Assembly: GCF_000424585.1 (NCBI RefSeq)
Contig: NZ_AUKE01000001.1
Coordinates: 62,001 to 126,000, forward strand
Length of the DNA stretch: 64,000 nucleotides
DNA from: Butyrivibrio sp. MC2013
GTDB lineage: Bacteria; Bacillota; Clostridia; Lachnospirales; Lachnospiraceae
Direction of reading: 5' to 3'
Shown: piece by piece, positions 43,941 through 52,050 of the stretch
Layout of the letters: the number at the start of each line of letters is the position of its first letter
How positions within the stretch are numbered: the first letter of the stretch is position 1
Program-made: the position numbers and the translations under genes
The notes under the pieces: generated by a model
The model's database searches: none
The model's input: only the letters and a program-made list of their open reading frames with translations
Told to the model about the DNA's origin: nothing

Positions 43941-45032
43941 TCAGTCTTCAAGCCTCTTACCGTACATACTGTCATAATACTTTTCATAATCACCGGATGT
44001 GATGTGCTCCATCCATTCCTGGTGCTGGAAATACCATCTGATAGTCTTGCGGATGCCTTCCTTGAACATAGTCTCAGGCTCCCAACCGATCTCAGCCTTG
44101 ATCTTGTCAGGTGCGATGGCATATCTTCTGTCATGACCCTTACGATCTTCTACGTATGTGATAAGGTCATAGGTCAGATGTCCGCGTCTGGGATCATCCT
44201 CTGCCAGCTCTTCTCTGAGTAGGTCGATGATAGTCTTTACGATCTCGATATTCTGCTTCTCATTGTGACCGCCGATATTGTAGGTCTCAAAGAGTCTGCC
44301 CTCTTCCTGTACCATGTCGATAGCCTTGGCATGATCCTCTACATAGAGCCAGTCACGAACGTTCTTGCCATCACCGTATACGGGAAGCTTCTTGCCTGCA
44401 AGAGCATTGTTGATGATCAGAGGGATCAGCTTCTCAGGGAACTGATAAGGTCCATAGTTATTGGAGCAGTTGGTGATGTTGGCAGGGAACTTATAAGTAT
44501 CCATATATGCCTTTACCAGCATGTCAGAGCTTGCCTTGGATGCTGAGTAGGGGCTGTGGGGATCATAGGGAGTAGTCTCATAGAAATAACCGCCCTCTTC
44601 AGGAAGTGATCCGTATACCTCATCTGTGGATACATGAAGGAACTTCTTGCCTTCCTTAAAGCTGCCGTCAGCATTCTCCCATGCCTTCTTGGCTGCATTG
44701 AGCATTGTAGCTGTACCAAGAACATTGGTCTCTACGAAGATCTCGGGATTAACGATAGACCTGTCAACATGACTCTCAGCTGCAAAATGTACAACCCTGT
44801 CTATATCATATTCTTCAAAGAGCTTATTGATAGCATCACGGTCGCAGATATTGGCCTTGACGAAGATGTAATTGTCTCTTCCCTCAAGGTCCCTGAGGTT
44901 CTCCAGATTACCTGCGTAAGTCAGGGCATCAACATTGATGATACGAATGTCGTTGTCATACTTGCGGAACATGTAATGGATATAATTTGATCCAATGAAT
45001 CCGGCTCCGCCTGTTACTAAATAGGTTCTCAT
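43941..45032 (-). CDS. rmlB: dTDP-glucose 4,6-dehydratase
   Basis: A 363-residue extended SDR enzyme, the second step of dTDP-rhamnose synthesis. It begins MRTYLVTGGAGFIGSNYIHYM (NAD-binding GxxGxxG), has HFAAESHVDRSI, STDEVYGSLPEEG with the catalytic Asp-Glu pair, YSASKASSD (YxxxK) and NNYGPYQFPEKLIP. The ATG at 45032 is chosen over 45056 because GAGG lies eight bases before it and the protein then starts at the conserved first strand. It is the first gene of the polysaccharide operon and has an extended -10 promoter upstream. Confidence 0.96.
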   Translation of the reverse strand: MRTYLVTGGAGFIGSNYIHYMFRKYDNDIRIINVDALTYAGNLENLRDLEGRDNYIFVKANICDRDAINKLFEEYDIDRVVHFAAESHVDRSIVNPEIFVETNVLGTATMLNAAKKAWENADGSFKEGKKFLHVSTDEVYGSLPEEGGYFYETTPYDPHSPYSASKASSDMLVKAYMDTYKFPANITNCSNNYGPYQFPEKLIPLIINNALAGKKLPVYGDGKNVRDWLYVEDHAKAIDMVQEEGRLFETYNIGGHNEKQNIEIVKTIIDLLREELAEDDPRRGHLTYDLITYVEDRKGHDRRYAIAPDKIKAEIGWEPETMFKEGIRKTIRWYFQHQEWMEHITSGDYEKYYDSMYGKRLED

Positions 45033-45095
45033 ATATATTTCCTCTTTCCTGCGCATGATCAGCGCATATTATCCATTCTTGGCATAGTCGCAGAT

Positions 45096-45124
45096 ATTAT
45101 ATCACAACTAATCAAAGCTTGCAT
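45096..45124 (-). promoter_or_regulatory. Promoter of the rmlB polysaccharide operon
   Basis: Extended -10 box TGATATAAT (TATAAT at 45101-45096, minus strand) with a weak -35 ATGCAA 17 bases further up. It lies 64 bases before the rmlB start codon and would drive about 12 kb down to 32.7 kb. Confidence 0.6.
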
Positions 45125-45135
45125 TCTTTATCATT

Positions 45136-45474
45136 TCAGAGAAGGTAAAATATCAGTATACCGCTAATGATAAGCCCCATTCCCAGAAGCTTTTTAAGGC
45201 TTATCTTCTCTTTAAAAAAGAACCTCGACATAAACATGACCAGGATATATCCCACGGGCTCTAATATCACCACCTTCATATAATCCATTCTGCTGTAGCA
45301 TACAACAGCTATGATCATGGATATCCCAAGGAGGCCATAGCCCATTATCACCCACACATTGAGATATTGCCTTATAAAATTGCTATAGTGTATCCCTGCG
45401 CTCTTCTTAAGGAGTATCTGAGAAGAAGAAGCAAGGAGCTGCCCCAAAAGGGCCAAAAGAACAAATATGACCAT
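45136..45474 (-). CDS. SMR/EamA-like small membrane protein, second of pair
   Basis: A 112-residue protein with four membrane segments, starting MVIFVLLALLGQLLASSSQILLKK, which is the opening of SMR/EamA half-transporters (GQxxxKxA pattern). The end has LEPVGYILVMFMSRFFFKEKISLKKLLGMGLIISGILIFYLL. It follows a related 129-residue gene after 17 bases. Pairs of unlike four-helix proteins of this type, such as ArnE and ArnF, flip lipid-linked sugars; a flippase or small-molecule role is inferred. Confidence 0.8.
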   Translation of the reverse strand: MVIFVLLALLGQLLASSSQILLKKSAGIHYSNFIRQYLNVWVIMGYGLLGISMIIAVVCYSRMDYMKVVILEPVGYILVMFMSRFFFKEKISLKKLLGMGLIISGILIFYLL

Positions 45475-45491
45475 AATATCCGACCTTTATA

Positions 45492-45881
45492 TCAATCCTT
45501 TGCCTCAGCGCTTTTAGTATCCGTATTTTCCTCTAAATCTCCATTAAGTATCACAGTGCCTGCAATGACAAGGAGTACGCCTACAGCCTTGCCCCTTGTC
45601 ACGCTCTCTCCAAAGAGCAGATAACTCCACAAAAGAGACCACAGGAGCATCACCGCCTTATTGGCATAAGCCACAGACAGCTGAAACCTTGGAAGGAGCT
45701 GCTGCCAGAATATGGCATATGCCCCAAGCGCAAGGACTTCCAGGGCCAGGAGCCCTATGGTCCTGATGCTGAAAAGGCCATGTGAAGAGAGGCTGATCCC
45801 CACATATTTGCCTATTACAGTATTTATGCTGTAGATGGCTATGACCAGCTGCAGCAGGCTGATATTTACAAGCTTTTTCAT
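45492..45881 (-). CDS. SMR/EamA-like small membrane protein, first of pair
   Basis: A 129-residue protein with four membrane segments: KLVNISLLQLVIAIYSINTVIGKYVG, TIGLLALEVLALGAYAIFWQ, AVMLLWSLLWSYLLFGE and GVLLVIAGTVILNG. The start is placed at the MKKLVNIS methionine because the family begins directly with a membrane segment; an in-frame ATG at 45929 would add 16 polar residues, and neither start has a strong ribosome binding site. It pairs with the following gene in the ArnE/ArnF manner. The last residues are polar and repetitive. Confidence 0.75.
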   Translation of the reverse strand: MKKLVNISLLQLVIAIYSINTVIGKYVGISLSSHGLFSIRTIGLLALEVLALGAYAIFWQQLLPRFQLSVAYANKAVMLLWSLLWSYLLFGESVTRGKAVGVLLVIAGTVILNGDLEENTDTKSAEAKD

Positions 45882-45932
45882 CGTCTCATTCCAATCATAT
45901 CGCAAGGATAGCGGCACAAAACCGGCCATTTC

Positions 45933-46991
45933 TTAATCAGACTTTACCCCAGGGCTGTCAGGATATATGAGCTTGGTAAAGTGATAAGCTACGTACTGCC
46001 TGGCCTTAGGCAAAAGTCCTGTATCATCTGACATGTATTCATCCTTGTTATCCTGACTGATAAAGCCGTCAAGATTATCTATAAAGCTGACGTTCTGGGA
46101 TTCACAGGCCAATATCACTCTGCCGTAGTAATCATTTAATACGCCATTGCCCATATTGTAGACATCCGCATCCATGGGATTACCCTCGCCGTCTCTGGCC
46201 TGTACCCAGGTAAAAGAGTTCATGACTATCCTGATATGGGGATAGGCTGCATGGATCCTTCTGATACCGTATATAAAGGCACCCATATAGGTATATCTGT
46301 CAAAGTCATGATCAGGATCACGTACAATCCCTGTCTCATCCTCCATAACATCAGAAGGATTGTAGAGGAGCTTGCCTGAGAGATAGTCCCTGGCATCATA
46401 CATAATGGATATGGTGTCCACAGCATTCATATCTACACCCTTAAGAGCAGCTGCAGCTTCTATGGCATCCTCGCCAAGGCTGTCAGCCGTCTCAGTGACC
46501 AGCCCATAATCGCCTGTAGCTATGGCATCAGCCACCGCTGTAAAACTGACACCGTCAGGAGTCTGAGGAAGGTCAAGTCCGGGGAAATTAAGCGCTACGC
46601 AGGATCCGGGAAAAGCTGCACTGATCACCTCTGCGCCTGTCATATCACCGATCATCTGCACCAGTCCGTCTCCGCTATCTTTGTCATCACAGTAAACATC
46701 ATTGCCCAGGCACAATATGACCTCACGTCCGTCATCCTCTCTCCCCTCTATATCCGAAGCAAGAGGCAGCAGCACTATGTCCGAAGCACTAAGGCTGATA
46801 TCCGGCTCATAGTTTGGATCATAGCTAAGATGTACGCCTCCGAACTGAAACTTGTATATCACCATGGCAAAAGCTGCCGCAAACAGTAATATGATGATCA
46901 AAAGAAATACGGGCAGGGACATCTTAAAGCCGTTTCGCCCTCTGTCTCTGCCGCCTCTGCTGTTAAGTTCTCTTAAATTGTCTTTGCTCAT
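45933..46991 (-). CDS. Membrane-anchored SGNH-like protein of the envelope cluster
   Basis: A 352-residue protein with a basic start, one membrane segment (about residues 25-45, LPVFLLIIILLFAAAFAMVIY) and an extracytoplasmic domain. EVILCLGNDVYCDDKDSGDGLVQMIGDMTGAEVISAAFPGSCVA has the spacing of a GDSL/SGNH hydrolase start, but the nucleophile position reads GND rather than GDS, so catalysis is doubtful. TISIMYDARDYLSGK and IRIVMNSFTWVQARDGEG fit later SGNH strands. It starts ten bases before the membrane protein gene ends and may modify or bind surface glycan. Confidence 0.6.
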   Translation of the reverse strand: MSKDNLRELNSRGGRDRGRNGFKMSLPVFLLIIILLFAAAFAMVIYKFQFGGVHLSYDPNYEPDISLSASDIVLLPLASDIEGREDDGREVILCLGNDVYCDDKDSGDGLVQMIGDMTGAEVISAAFPGSCVALNFPGLDLPQTPDGVSFTAVADAIATGDYGLVTETADSLGEDAIEAAAALKGVDMNAVDTISIMYDARDYLSGKLLYNPSDVMEDETGIVRDPDHDFDRYTYMGAFIYGIRRIHAAYPHIRIVMNSFTWVQARDGEGNPMDADVYNMGNGVLNDYYGRVILACESQNVSFIDNLDGFISQDNKDEYMSDDTGLLPKARQYVAYHFTKLIYPDSPGVKSD

Positions 46992-47000
46992 GATCTTTAC

Positions 47001-47774
47001 CTATTCAACCTCAGAATCTAAATATATAGAATATCCGTCTGTCTGAGCCTTGAGTACAAGGCCATAAGAAGCAGGATCGGAATCAGCCGGTATGCTCATG
47101 TTGAGTATCAGATATTTGCATCTGCTCTCTCTGGTAGCAGCAAGCAAAGGCTCCATCTTGTAGCCTGTATCAGGAGTAACATTCATCTGTTCACATACAG
47201 GATTCCAGTAGTCCCACTGAGCTTCCACATAATCCCTGCCATAGGGCATCATGATATCAGTGTCATACTGCCTGATGAAATATACCAGTTCCGGAGGAAA
47301 AGCCGCCCTGACCCTGTCCGCCCCCTCTTCAGGAGAAATGATATTGCATATATTGATAGCAGCATCAGGGATATGGAAGCGGTTCTGAGCTTTAGTAATA
47401 TACTGACTCCTGTATACAAGAGAGCCTCCGCTGACTACTATCACCGCCAATATGCTGACTATAAGACCTATGATCCTGTGCTTGTCAAAGAGCCTTGCAG
47501 CGCCGTAAGCCGTAACCACTCCCATGGGGAAGAGCCAGAGGATCCTGTAGTAGGTATTCTCTTCACTGGCCAACTTCTCGAATATCACCCTGCTAAATGG
47601 GAAAAAGAATATAAAAGTCAGTAAGAGGGGCATGACTCCCATGATCATCCTGATCCATTTCTTTTTTTCCGTGACAGTGATATATATGGAAGATATGAGT
47701 GCCAAAAGGGGCAAAAGACCCGCACCCATATAGCTCTTTATGGTTACTATATTTGAAACAAAATAATCAGTCAT
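47001..47774 (-). CDS. Membrane protein, DUF6077-like C-terminal part
   Basis: A 257-residue protein with about four or five membrane segments in its first 130 residues (MGAGLLPLLALISSIYIT, LLLTFIFFFPFSRVIF, ILWLFPMGVVTAYGAARLF, IIGLIVSILAVIVVSGGSLVY) and a soluble C-terminal domain. It follows the gene at 47806 after 31 bases. The two look like the halves of one larger family member: the upstream gene has only membrane segments, and this one begins mid-topology. An AAGG eight bases before the ATG allows separate translation, so it may be two subunits or a broken gene. Confidence 0.65.
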   Translation of the reverse strand: MTDYFVSNIVTIKSYMGAGLLPLLALISSIYITVTEKKKWIRMIMGVMPLLLTFIFFFPFSRVIFEKLASEENTYYRILWLFPMGVVTAYGAARLFDKHRIIGLIVSILAVIVVSGGSLVYRSQYITKAQNRFHIPDAAINICNIISPEEGADRVRAAFPPELVYFIRQYDTDIMMPYGRDYVEAQWDYWNPVCEQMNVTPDTGYKMEPLLAATRESRCKYLILNMSIPADSDPASYGLVLKAQTDGYSIYLDSEVE

Positions 47775-47805
47775 CCTTTTAACCTTTTCCCATCATAATG
47801 TCATA

Positions 47806-49041
47806 TTAATAGTACCTAACAAGATAGAGATAAAGCGCTGCATATAAGACATTGGGTATGCAGGCGATGAAAGCTCTAAGGAGTATACTCAGCTTCTTAT
47901 AAGATATGCTCAGTATCAGCGCGCCCAGGCCTGTAAGTGCTGCAGTCAGCATGACGCCCATTGATGAGAACACACCTGAAGATATATTTACAAGTATCAG
48001 CGCTATATATGGTCCCCATGGATTGTAGTCCCTGCTTTTGACCACTCCTGTACCATGGTCCTCTCCTATCCAGAGCAGGATAAATACCACAAGGGGAATG
48101 GCAATATTGGCCAGCATGGACTTGCCCTGCCATGTCCTTGTAAGTAGAAATGTCTCCGAGGTAGAGATAGAGGTGTGGCCAAACATCACAAAGAAGGCCA
48201 TGATCACCATAAACATAGGCCTCCTGTCAGGCTTCCTGGCAAAAAGGATCCTGGAGATGGCGCTGTATATCAGATAAGTAAAGGGTATCAGAAAAAACGG
48301 CAGTACAGTATGGGCCAGGATAGTAGTATGAAGACCTGTGACCCTGCCAATAAATGCGATCCACATGGTGATCACTGCCAGGCAATGTCTAAAATCCAGA
48401 CTGGTAGTGCCTCCGGTATAGGGCAGGATAGTATTCATAGTGTCTGTCTCATAAGACAGGAGCGATTCTACTACATAATAGGCATCATCTCCGTCAAAAG
48501 AGGCTCTGGTCACTGCCATATATACCTGAAAAAGCATTATAAAGGCAAATACGACCCATAATATCTTGCCTTCCCTGCTGTATCTTTGCTTCCTGCCATA
48601 GAGGTCCCCTCTGGGATCAATATATTCCTCCGCCTCAGCATGAAGCTCTCCGGGAAGAAGCGCTTCCACTATACTATGGAGACTCCTCTTATTAACACCG
48701 GACTGAAGGTCAAGGGAAATAGTGCTAAGACGCCTCTTCTTTCTGACCATGAATATACTATGGATCACAGCTATAACAAACAAGGCAAGCTCAGAAGCTC
48801 CAAAGATCCTCACACAATATTTAAAAGCTCCATATGTCACCAGGAGCATACAGGGTACGGATATCACAAAGAATAATGACAAAGACAAGAGCTGTCCTAA
48901 TATAAAAGTGATCGGCAGTGTACGTCTCCTGTCAGTAAGTAGAGAAGCAGGAATAATACCTATCCCCAGAGGGATGAGCATTACCCATACAAATAGCCCC
49001 AATATAGAAAGTATAGTTCCCATTAAAACTTTTCCAACCAT
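47806..49041 (-). CDS. Polytopic membrane protein, DUF6077-like N-terminal part
   Basis: A 411-residue protein with about ten membrane segments and a long polar loop at residues 100-150. It resembles glycosyltransferase-C-like membrane proteins: SFDGDDAYYVVESLLSYETDTMNTILPYTG lies in the first large external loop, with the acidic DD that such enzymes use. The stop comes straight after LYLYLVRYY, and the following gene continues with more membrane segments. The ATG at 49041 has AAGGG adjoining it; a second ATG at 49023 is possible. It heads a run of envelope genes down to 45136. A role in lipid-linked sugar transfer is inferred. Confidence 0.65.
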   Translation of the reverse strand: MVGKVLMGTILSILGLFVWVMLIPLGIGIIPASLLTDRRRTLPITFILGQLLSLSLFFVISVPCMLLVTYGAFKYCVRIFGASELALFVIAVIHSIFMVRKKRRLSTISLDLQSGVNKRSLHSIVEALLPGELHAEAEEYIDPRGDLYGRKQRYSREGKILWVVFAFIMLFQVYMAVTRASFDGDDAYYVVESLLSYETDTMNTILPYTGGTTSLDFRHCLAVITMWIAFIGRVTGLHTTILAHTVLPFFLIPFTYLIYSAISRILFARKPDRRPMFMVIMAFFVMFGHTSISTSETFLLTRTWQGKSMLANIAIPLVVFILLWIGEDHGTGVVKSRDYNPWGPYIALILVNISSGVFSSMGVMLTAALTGLGALILSISYKKLSILLRAFIACIPNVLYAALYLYLVRYY

Positions 49042-49116
49042 CCCTTATCTTCATATTACTTTTTTTCAAAGCCACTTCATTTTATCATACAATACACCCA
49101 AACAAAAGAAATGCAA

Positions 49117-49144
49117 TAAAAGGCGCTCCCGTATCCGGGAGCGC
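49117..49144 (-). terminator. Terminator after the small XRE gene
   Basis: A 9-bp perfect stem GCGCTCCCG/CGGGAGCGC (49123-49131 with 49136-49144), followed on the minus strand by CCTTTTATT. It would end transcripts from the XRE gene and the palindrome block before the envelope operon. Confidence 0.75.
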
Positions 49145-49230
49145 TGCTTGCTGGTACAAATACATATGTCAATTCTAACTTTGTTAAACTCGCAATCGCT
49201 TCGCTTTTTGCTCGTTATAAAATCACTGCT

Positions 49231-49319
49231 GACGCAGTTCTACGGGTACGGGGCTTATAACCCCGCACCCGTAATCAAGATATTCCCACCACCTAAAGGT
49301 GGTGGGAATATCTTGATTA
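49231..49319. mobile_element. IS200/IS605-like palindrome block (remnant or MITE)
   Basis: Two adjacent hairpins: ACGGGTaCGGGG with CCCCGcACCCGT around CTTATAA (49242-49272), and a perfect 22-bp stem with loop TAAA (49272-49319, core CCCACCACC/GGTGGTGGG). Subterminal hairpins of this kind mark the ends of IS200/IS605 elements and the omega-RNA part of TnpB elements. No transposase or TnpB ORF is present, so this would be a remnant or a small non-autonomous copy. The assignment is by pattern only. Confidence 0.45.
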
Positions 49320-49328
49320 TTTTATATA

Positions 49329-49661
49329 TTATGCCTGGTACTTCTCAAGGCTGGAGAAATCACTCATCATCTCCATGATCTTCCTGCGTCCGGGCTTATT
49401 GAGCTTGATATACTGCTGCATAACCTTGCTCTCAATGATCCTGTTGCTCATAGCTGAACCCTTATCAAGGGGAGTAAAGTCAACGGGGTTGAGATTAAGT
49501 GCTTCACACATACGGATAACTGTTCCGTATGCCATACCTTCTATTCCACGTTCAAGAGCAGTAACCAGGGTACTGTAAGGAATACCCAGATCGATAGCAA
49601 AACGTCTTACGCTCTTGTACTGATTAAGGATCTCTTTTTTTAGTATTTCTGCCTTTGTCAT
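49329..49661 (-). CDS. Small XRE-family DNA-binding protein
   Basis: A 110-residue protein with one HTH domain: NQYKSVRRFAIDLGIPYSTLVTALERGIEGMAYGTVIRMCEALNLNPVDF (about residues 14-63). The remainder is a short helical tail (IKLNKPGRRKIMEMMSDF). AGGAGG lies eight bases before the ATG, and a good promoter stands upstream. It is a single-gene unit. The target is not visible; a house-keeping repressor or a domesticated phage or element regulator are both possible. Confidence 0.88.
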   Translation of the reverse strand: MTKAEILKKEILNQYKSVRRFAIDLGIPYSTLVTALERGIEGMAYGTVIRMCEALNLNPVDFTPLDKGSAMSNRIIESKVMQQYIKLNKPGRRKIMEMMSDFSSLEKYQA

Positions 49662-49748
49662 GATGTAAACCTCCTAAAAATGCGCAAAAAATTACAAGTG
49701 TGGGAGCCTGTACGGCAAAAACAAGCCCCAAACCAACACTAGTTTCAA

Positions 49749-49777
49749 AGTATAATGCATATACTTTTTTTCGACAA
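49749..49777 (-). promoter_or_regulatory. Promoter of the small XRE gene
   Basis: TTGTCG (49777-49772) and TATACT (49754-49749), minus strand, 17-base spacer. The leader is about 80 bases. The rest of the 49662-50008 gap shows no gene. Confidence 0.7.
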
Positions 49778-50008
49778 CCCCTTTTTTCAAAAAATATCCA
49801 TGATAATTTGTAGAATATATGAACGCTTTTTTGGTAATAATTTAAAAATGCCCAATTTGTGCACCATTAGCTATTATAAGCCTCATAGTCTATATTCAAG
49901 GCCTTTAAGCTTTTATGGCGATCAAACAGGGCATCAAAAGATTAAATTTTTGTGAATAATACACAATTCAATTAGTACACTAAATAGCGTACACATGCAT
50001 ATAATGAA

Positions 50009-51754
50009 CTATCGAATTATAGCATACCGGAACTTTTTTGCAAGAGCCAAAGACTCAATATGGTCAAGAAGCACACTACGTGCCAGTATTGAGCGGGACA
50101 AAATAAGGAGACCTCCCTCTCTGATCTTCTCAGAGAGCTTATCAGCCATAAGATAGGGATCTTCCGCTCTCATAAATATATCGCAGGCACAGATCAGGTC
50201 AAAGAATGACTCGCTGCCGGGTATATTATCAGGTTCTATCCTGCCACTGGTGATCCTGGCCATATAACGTCCAAGACCTGCTACAATAGCATTTTCTTCC
50301 ATGCCGTAGAGGTCACTGTTCTTCCAGGTATGGGCAATGGATGAGAGATTGGCACCAAATCCACAATCAATCTCCAAAAGAGTAAAATACGCATCCTTAT
50401 TATCCAAAAGGCGCCTGCCTTCAAACTCATGCTCGCCCACAGCTGCTATTAGCTCATCGTATATACCCTCGTAGTTCCAAATATCAAAGCCCCATTTGTC
50501 TTTGAAACGGAGCCTGCTGTCTTCCAGCACTATTCCGCCGCTACCAAAGCTCTTGCCGTTTCTGGCTCCGCCCTTGTGATATACAAAGCTGTTGTAACAC
50601 AAAAGACATCTGTAGCCTGCCTGGCATAGCCTCACTCCCAGATCATCATCCTCAAAATACGCAGGACTGAAGCGATTATCAAGAAGCACCCTCTTGCCTT
50701 TTAGTTTTCCGGCAGCTTCAGGAAGACCATAAAGGCCAAAGCCGGAATCTATCAGTATATTATCTGCTGCCTCTCTCCTTATGAGCACGCAAAAGCCGGT
50801 GAGCCTTGCTCTGTTCTCATATGGATGAGCTGACGGAATATTATTGTTATCGCCAAAGAGCATATATGCAGACAGATCAGGAGCTGCATCAGAGCCCTGA
50901 AAGAGCAAAGGCCTCTCGCCGCCCTGGGGACCCTCCGGATACTCATCCTCATCAATAGCCAGATCCACGGTCTGTTCCAGCGCATTATTGGATACAGGTC
51001 CAGTGGCTCCCACGCTTCTATCCTCATACAGGCCCATCCTCAGATAAAAGAGGGAATCCCTGGTAAGAACAGCATCATTATTTAATAGAAGGATGTCTCT
51101 GCCCGGACTGCATTCCAAAAAACCGATGTTGCAACCTGGCGCAAAACCCACATTGTCACCTGATTCAATAAGGCGTATCCCATCCTGATCCCTGAGAAAG
51201 TCCACTACTCCATCTGTTGAAGCATTATCCACCACAATTATCTCATCTTCAGGAGAAATCTCTTTTTTTACAGCTTCCAGACACTGCTTCATCAGATCCT
51301 TCTGATTATAGGAAAGGATGATGACAGATATGGGATTAATAGCGCCGCCCCTATCAGCAGCCTCTTTGACAGACTTTTCTATCTCCTGCCTGTCAGCAGG
51401 ATCAGTGCAGCTCTTAAGAGCTCTCTCAAAACAGAGCATCGCTTGGGAGGGATTAACAGGAAGATACCACAGTCCCAGCATATAGCTCAGCTCAGAATCA
51501 TACCTGGCAGATCTGCAGCCAATACCTCCGGACAAAGCCAGAAAGCTCTCCTTCCTGCTGCCCAGAGCAGTAAGGGCAGAAGCTGCATAAAGTGCAAGCT
51601 CAGCGCACATATCTGCATCTTCTCCTGCTACCACGATAGGTTCCTTGCCGGGATCGCTGTCCTCCCCTGCAAGCCTCTTTAGTTCTCTCCGGCAGGCTTC
51701 GAGGCCTTTATTATATTCTTCCTTGTTGATCAGATCCGCGATGTACTCAAACAT
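50009..51754 (-). CDS. TPR / GT2 / methyltransferase-like glycosyltransferase
   Basis: A 581-residue protein in three parts. Residues about 1-135 are helical and TPR-like (CAELALYAASALTALGSRKE, PSQAMLCFERALKSCTDPADR). Residues 140-430 form a GT2 domain with ISVIILSYNQKDLMKQCLEA, IIVVDNASTDGVVDFL, LLLNNDAVLTRDS and AYFEDDDLGVRLCQAGY. The last 140 residues look like a SAM-methyltransferase fold (LEIDCGFGANLSSI, FFDLICACDIFMRAEDPY). The start at 51754 has GGAGG six bases upstream; a longer frame reaches 51778. It adjoins the flagellar block, and such multi-domain enzymes often glycosylate flagellin, but the substrate is not shown. Confidence 0.85.
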   Translation of the reverse strand: MFEYIADLINKEEYNKGLEACRRELKRLAGEDSDPGKEPIVVAGEDADMCAELALYAASALTALGSRKESFLALSGGIGCRSARYDSELSYMLGLWYLPVNPSQAMLCFERALKSCTDPADRQEIEKSVKEAADRGGAINPISVIILSYNQKDLMKQCLEAVKKEISPEDEIIVVDNASTDGVVDFLRDQDGIRLIESGDNVGFAPGCNIGFLECSPGRDILLLNNDAVLTRDSLFYLRMGLYEDRSVGATGPVSNNALEQTVDLAIDEDEYPEGPQGGERPLLFQGSDAAPDLSAYMLFGDNNNIPSAHPYENRARLTGFCVLIRREAADNILIDSGFGLYGLPEAAGKLKGKRVLLDNRFSPAYFEDDDLGVRLCQAGYRCLLCYNSFVYHKGGARNGKSFGSGGIVLEDSRLRFKDKWGFDIWNYEGIYDELIAAVGEHEFEGRRLLDNKDAYFTLLEIDCGFGANLSSIAHTWKNSDLYGMEENAIVAGLGRYMARITSGRIEPDNIPGSESFFDLICACDIFMRAEDPYLMADKLSEKIREGGLLILSRSILARSVLLDHIESLALAKKFRYAIIR

Positions 51755-51806
51755 ATGCTTCCTCCGCCAAAAGGGCATAATAATGCACGATATTACATAT
51801 ATTATT

Positions 51807-51823
51807 TTATCATATTATGATAA
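51807..51823. promoter_or_regulatory. 17-bp AT palindrome in the promoter region of the TPR/GT2 gene
   Basis: TTATCATATTATGATAA is a perfect palindrome 53 bases before the start codon at 51754. It may be an operator, or its TATGAT may serve as a -10 box. No clear -35 was found, so the promoter itself is not assigned. Confidence 0.4.
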
Positions 51824-51909
51824 GAGGAGTAGCATAGTCGGATAAAAATCCAAAAAACTTAGACTAAAGAAAAAAGTCTGAAAAATCATCATAAATTCAC
51901 AAATAACTA

Positions 51910-51938
51910 TTGATTTCCTTGCCTTTTTATGATAATAT
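51910..51938 (+). promoter_or_regulatory. Sigma-A promoter of the FliD-like gene
   Basis: TTGATT (51910-51915) and TAATAT (51933-51938) with a 17-base spacer, predicting transcription from near 51945 and a leader of about 105 bases. No sigma-28 consensus is present. Confidence 0.7.
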
Positions 51939-51944
51939 TGAGAT

Positions 51945-52050
51945 GAGTAAATCTGGATACAAAGCCGGAACCTCGCCCAGCAGGAAAACCAATGGATTGG
52001 TATGAGAAAGGATGATACCTGCTTATCAAGGAAGAAAGGAGGGCTCGGGT
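51945..52050 (+). promoter_or_regulatory. GGA-rich leader, probable CsrA target
   Basis: Seven GGA triplets occur in about 100 bases, at 51955, 51967, 51983, 51994, 52010, 52030 and 52038; the last is in the ribosome binding site AAAGGAGG. The one at 51994 sits in the loop of a clean hairpin ACCAA-TGGA-TTGGT (51988-52001), the usual form of a CsrA site. csrA and fliW are encoded 2.5 kb away. Confidence 0.6.

Noticed and set aside
51945..52050. A c-di-GMP (GEMM) riboswitch in the FliD-like leader.
   Set aside because: The conserved GGCAAACC-type core and GNRA receptor pairing are missing; repeated GGA motifs explain the leader better.
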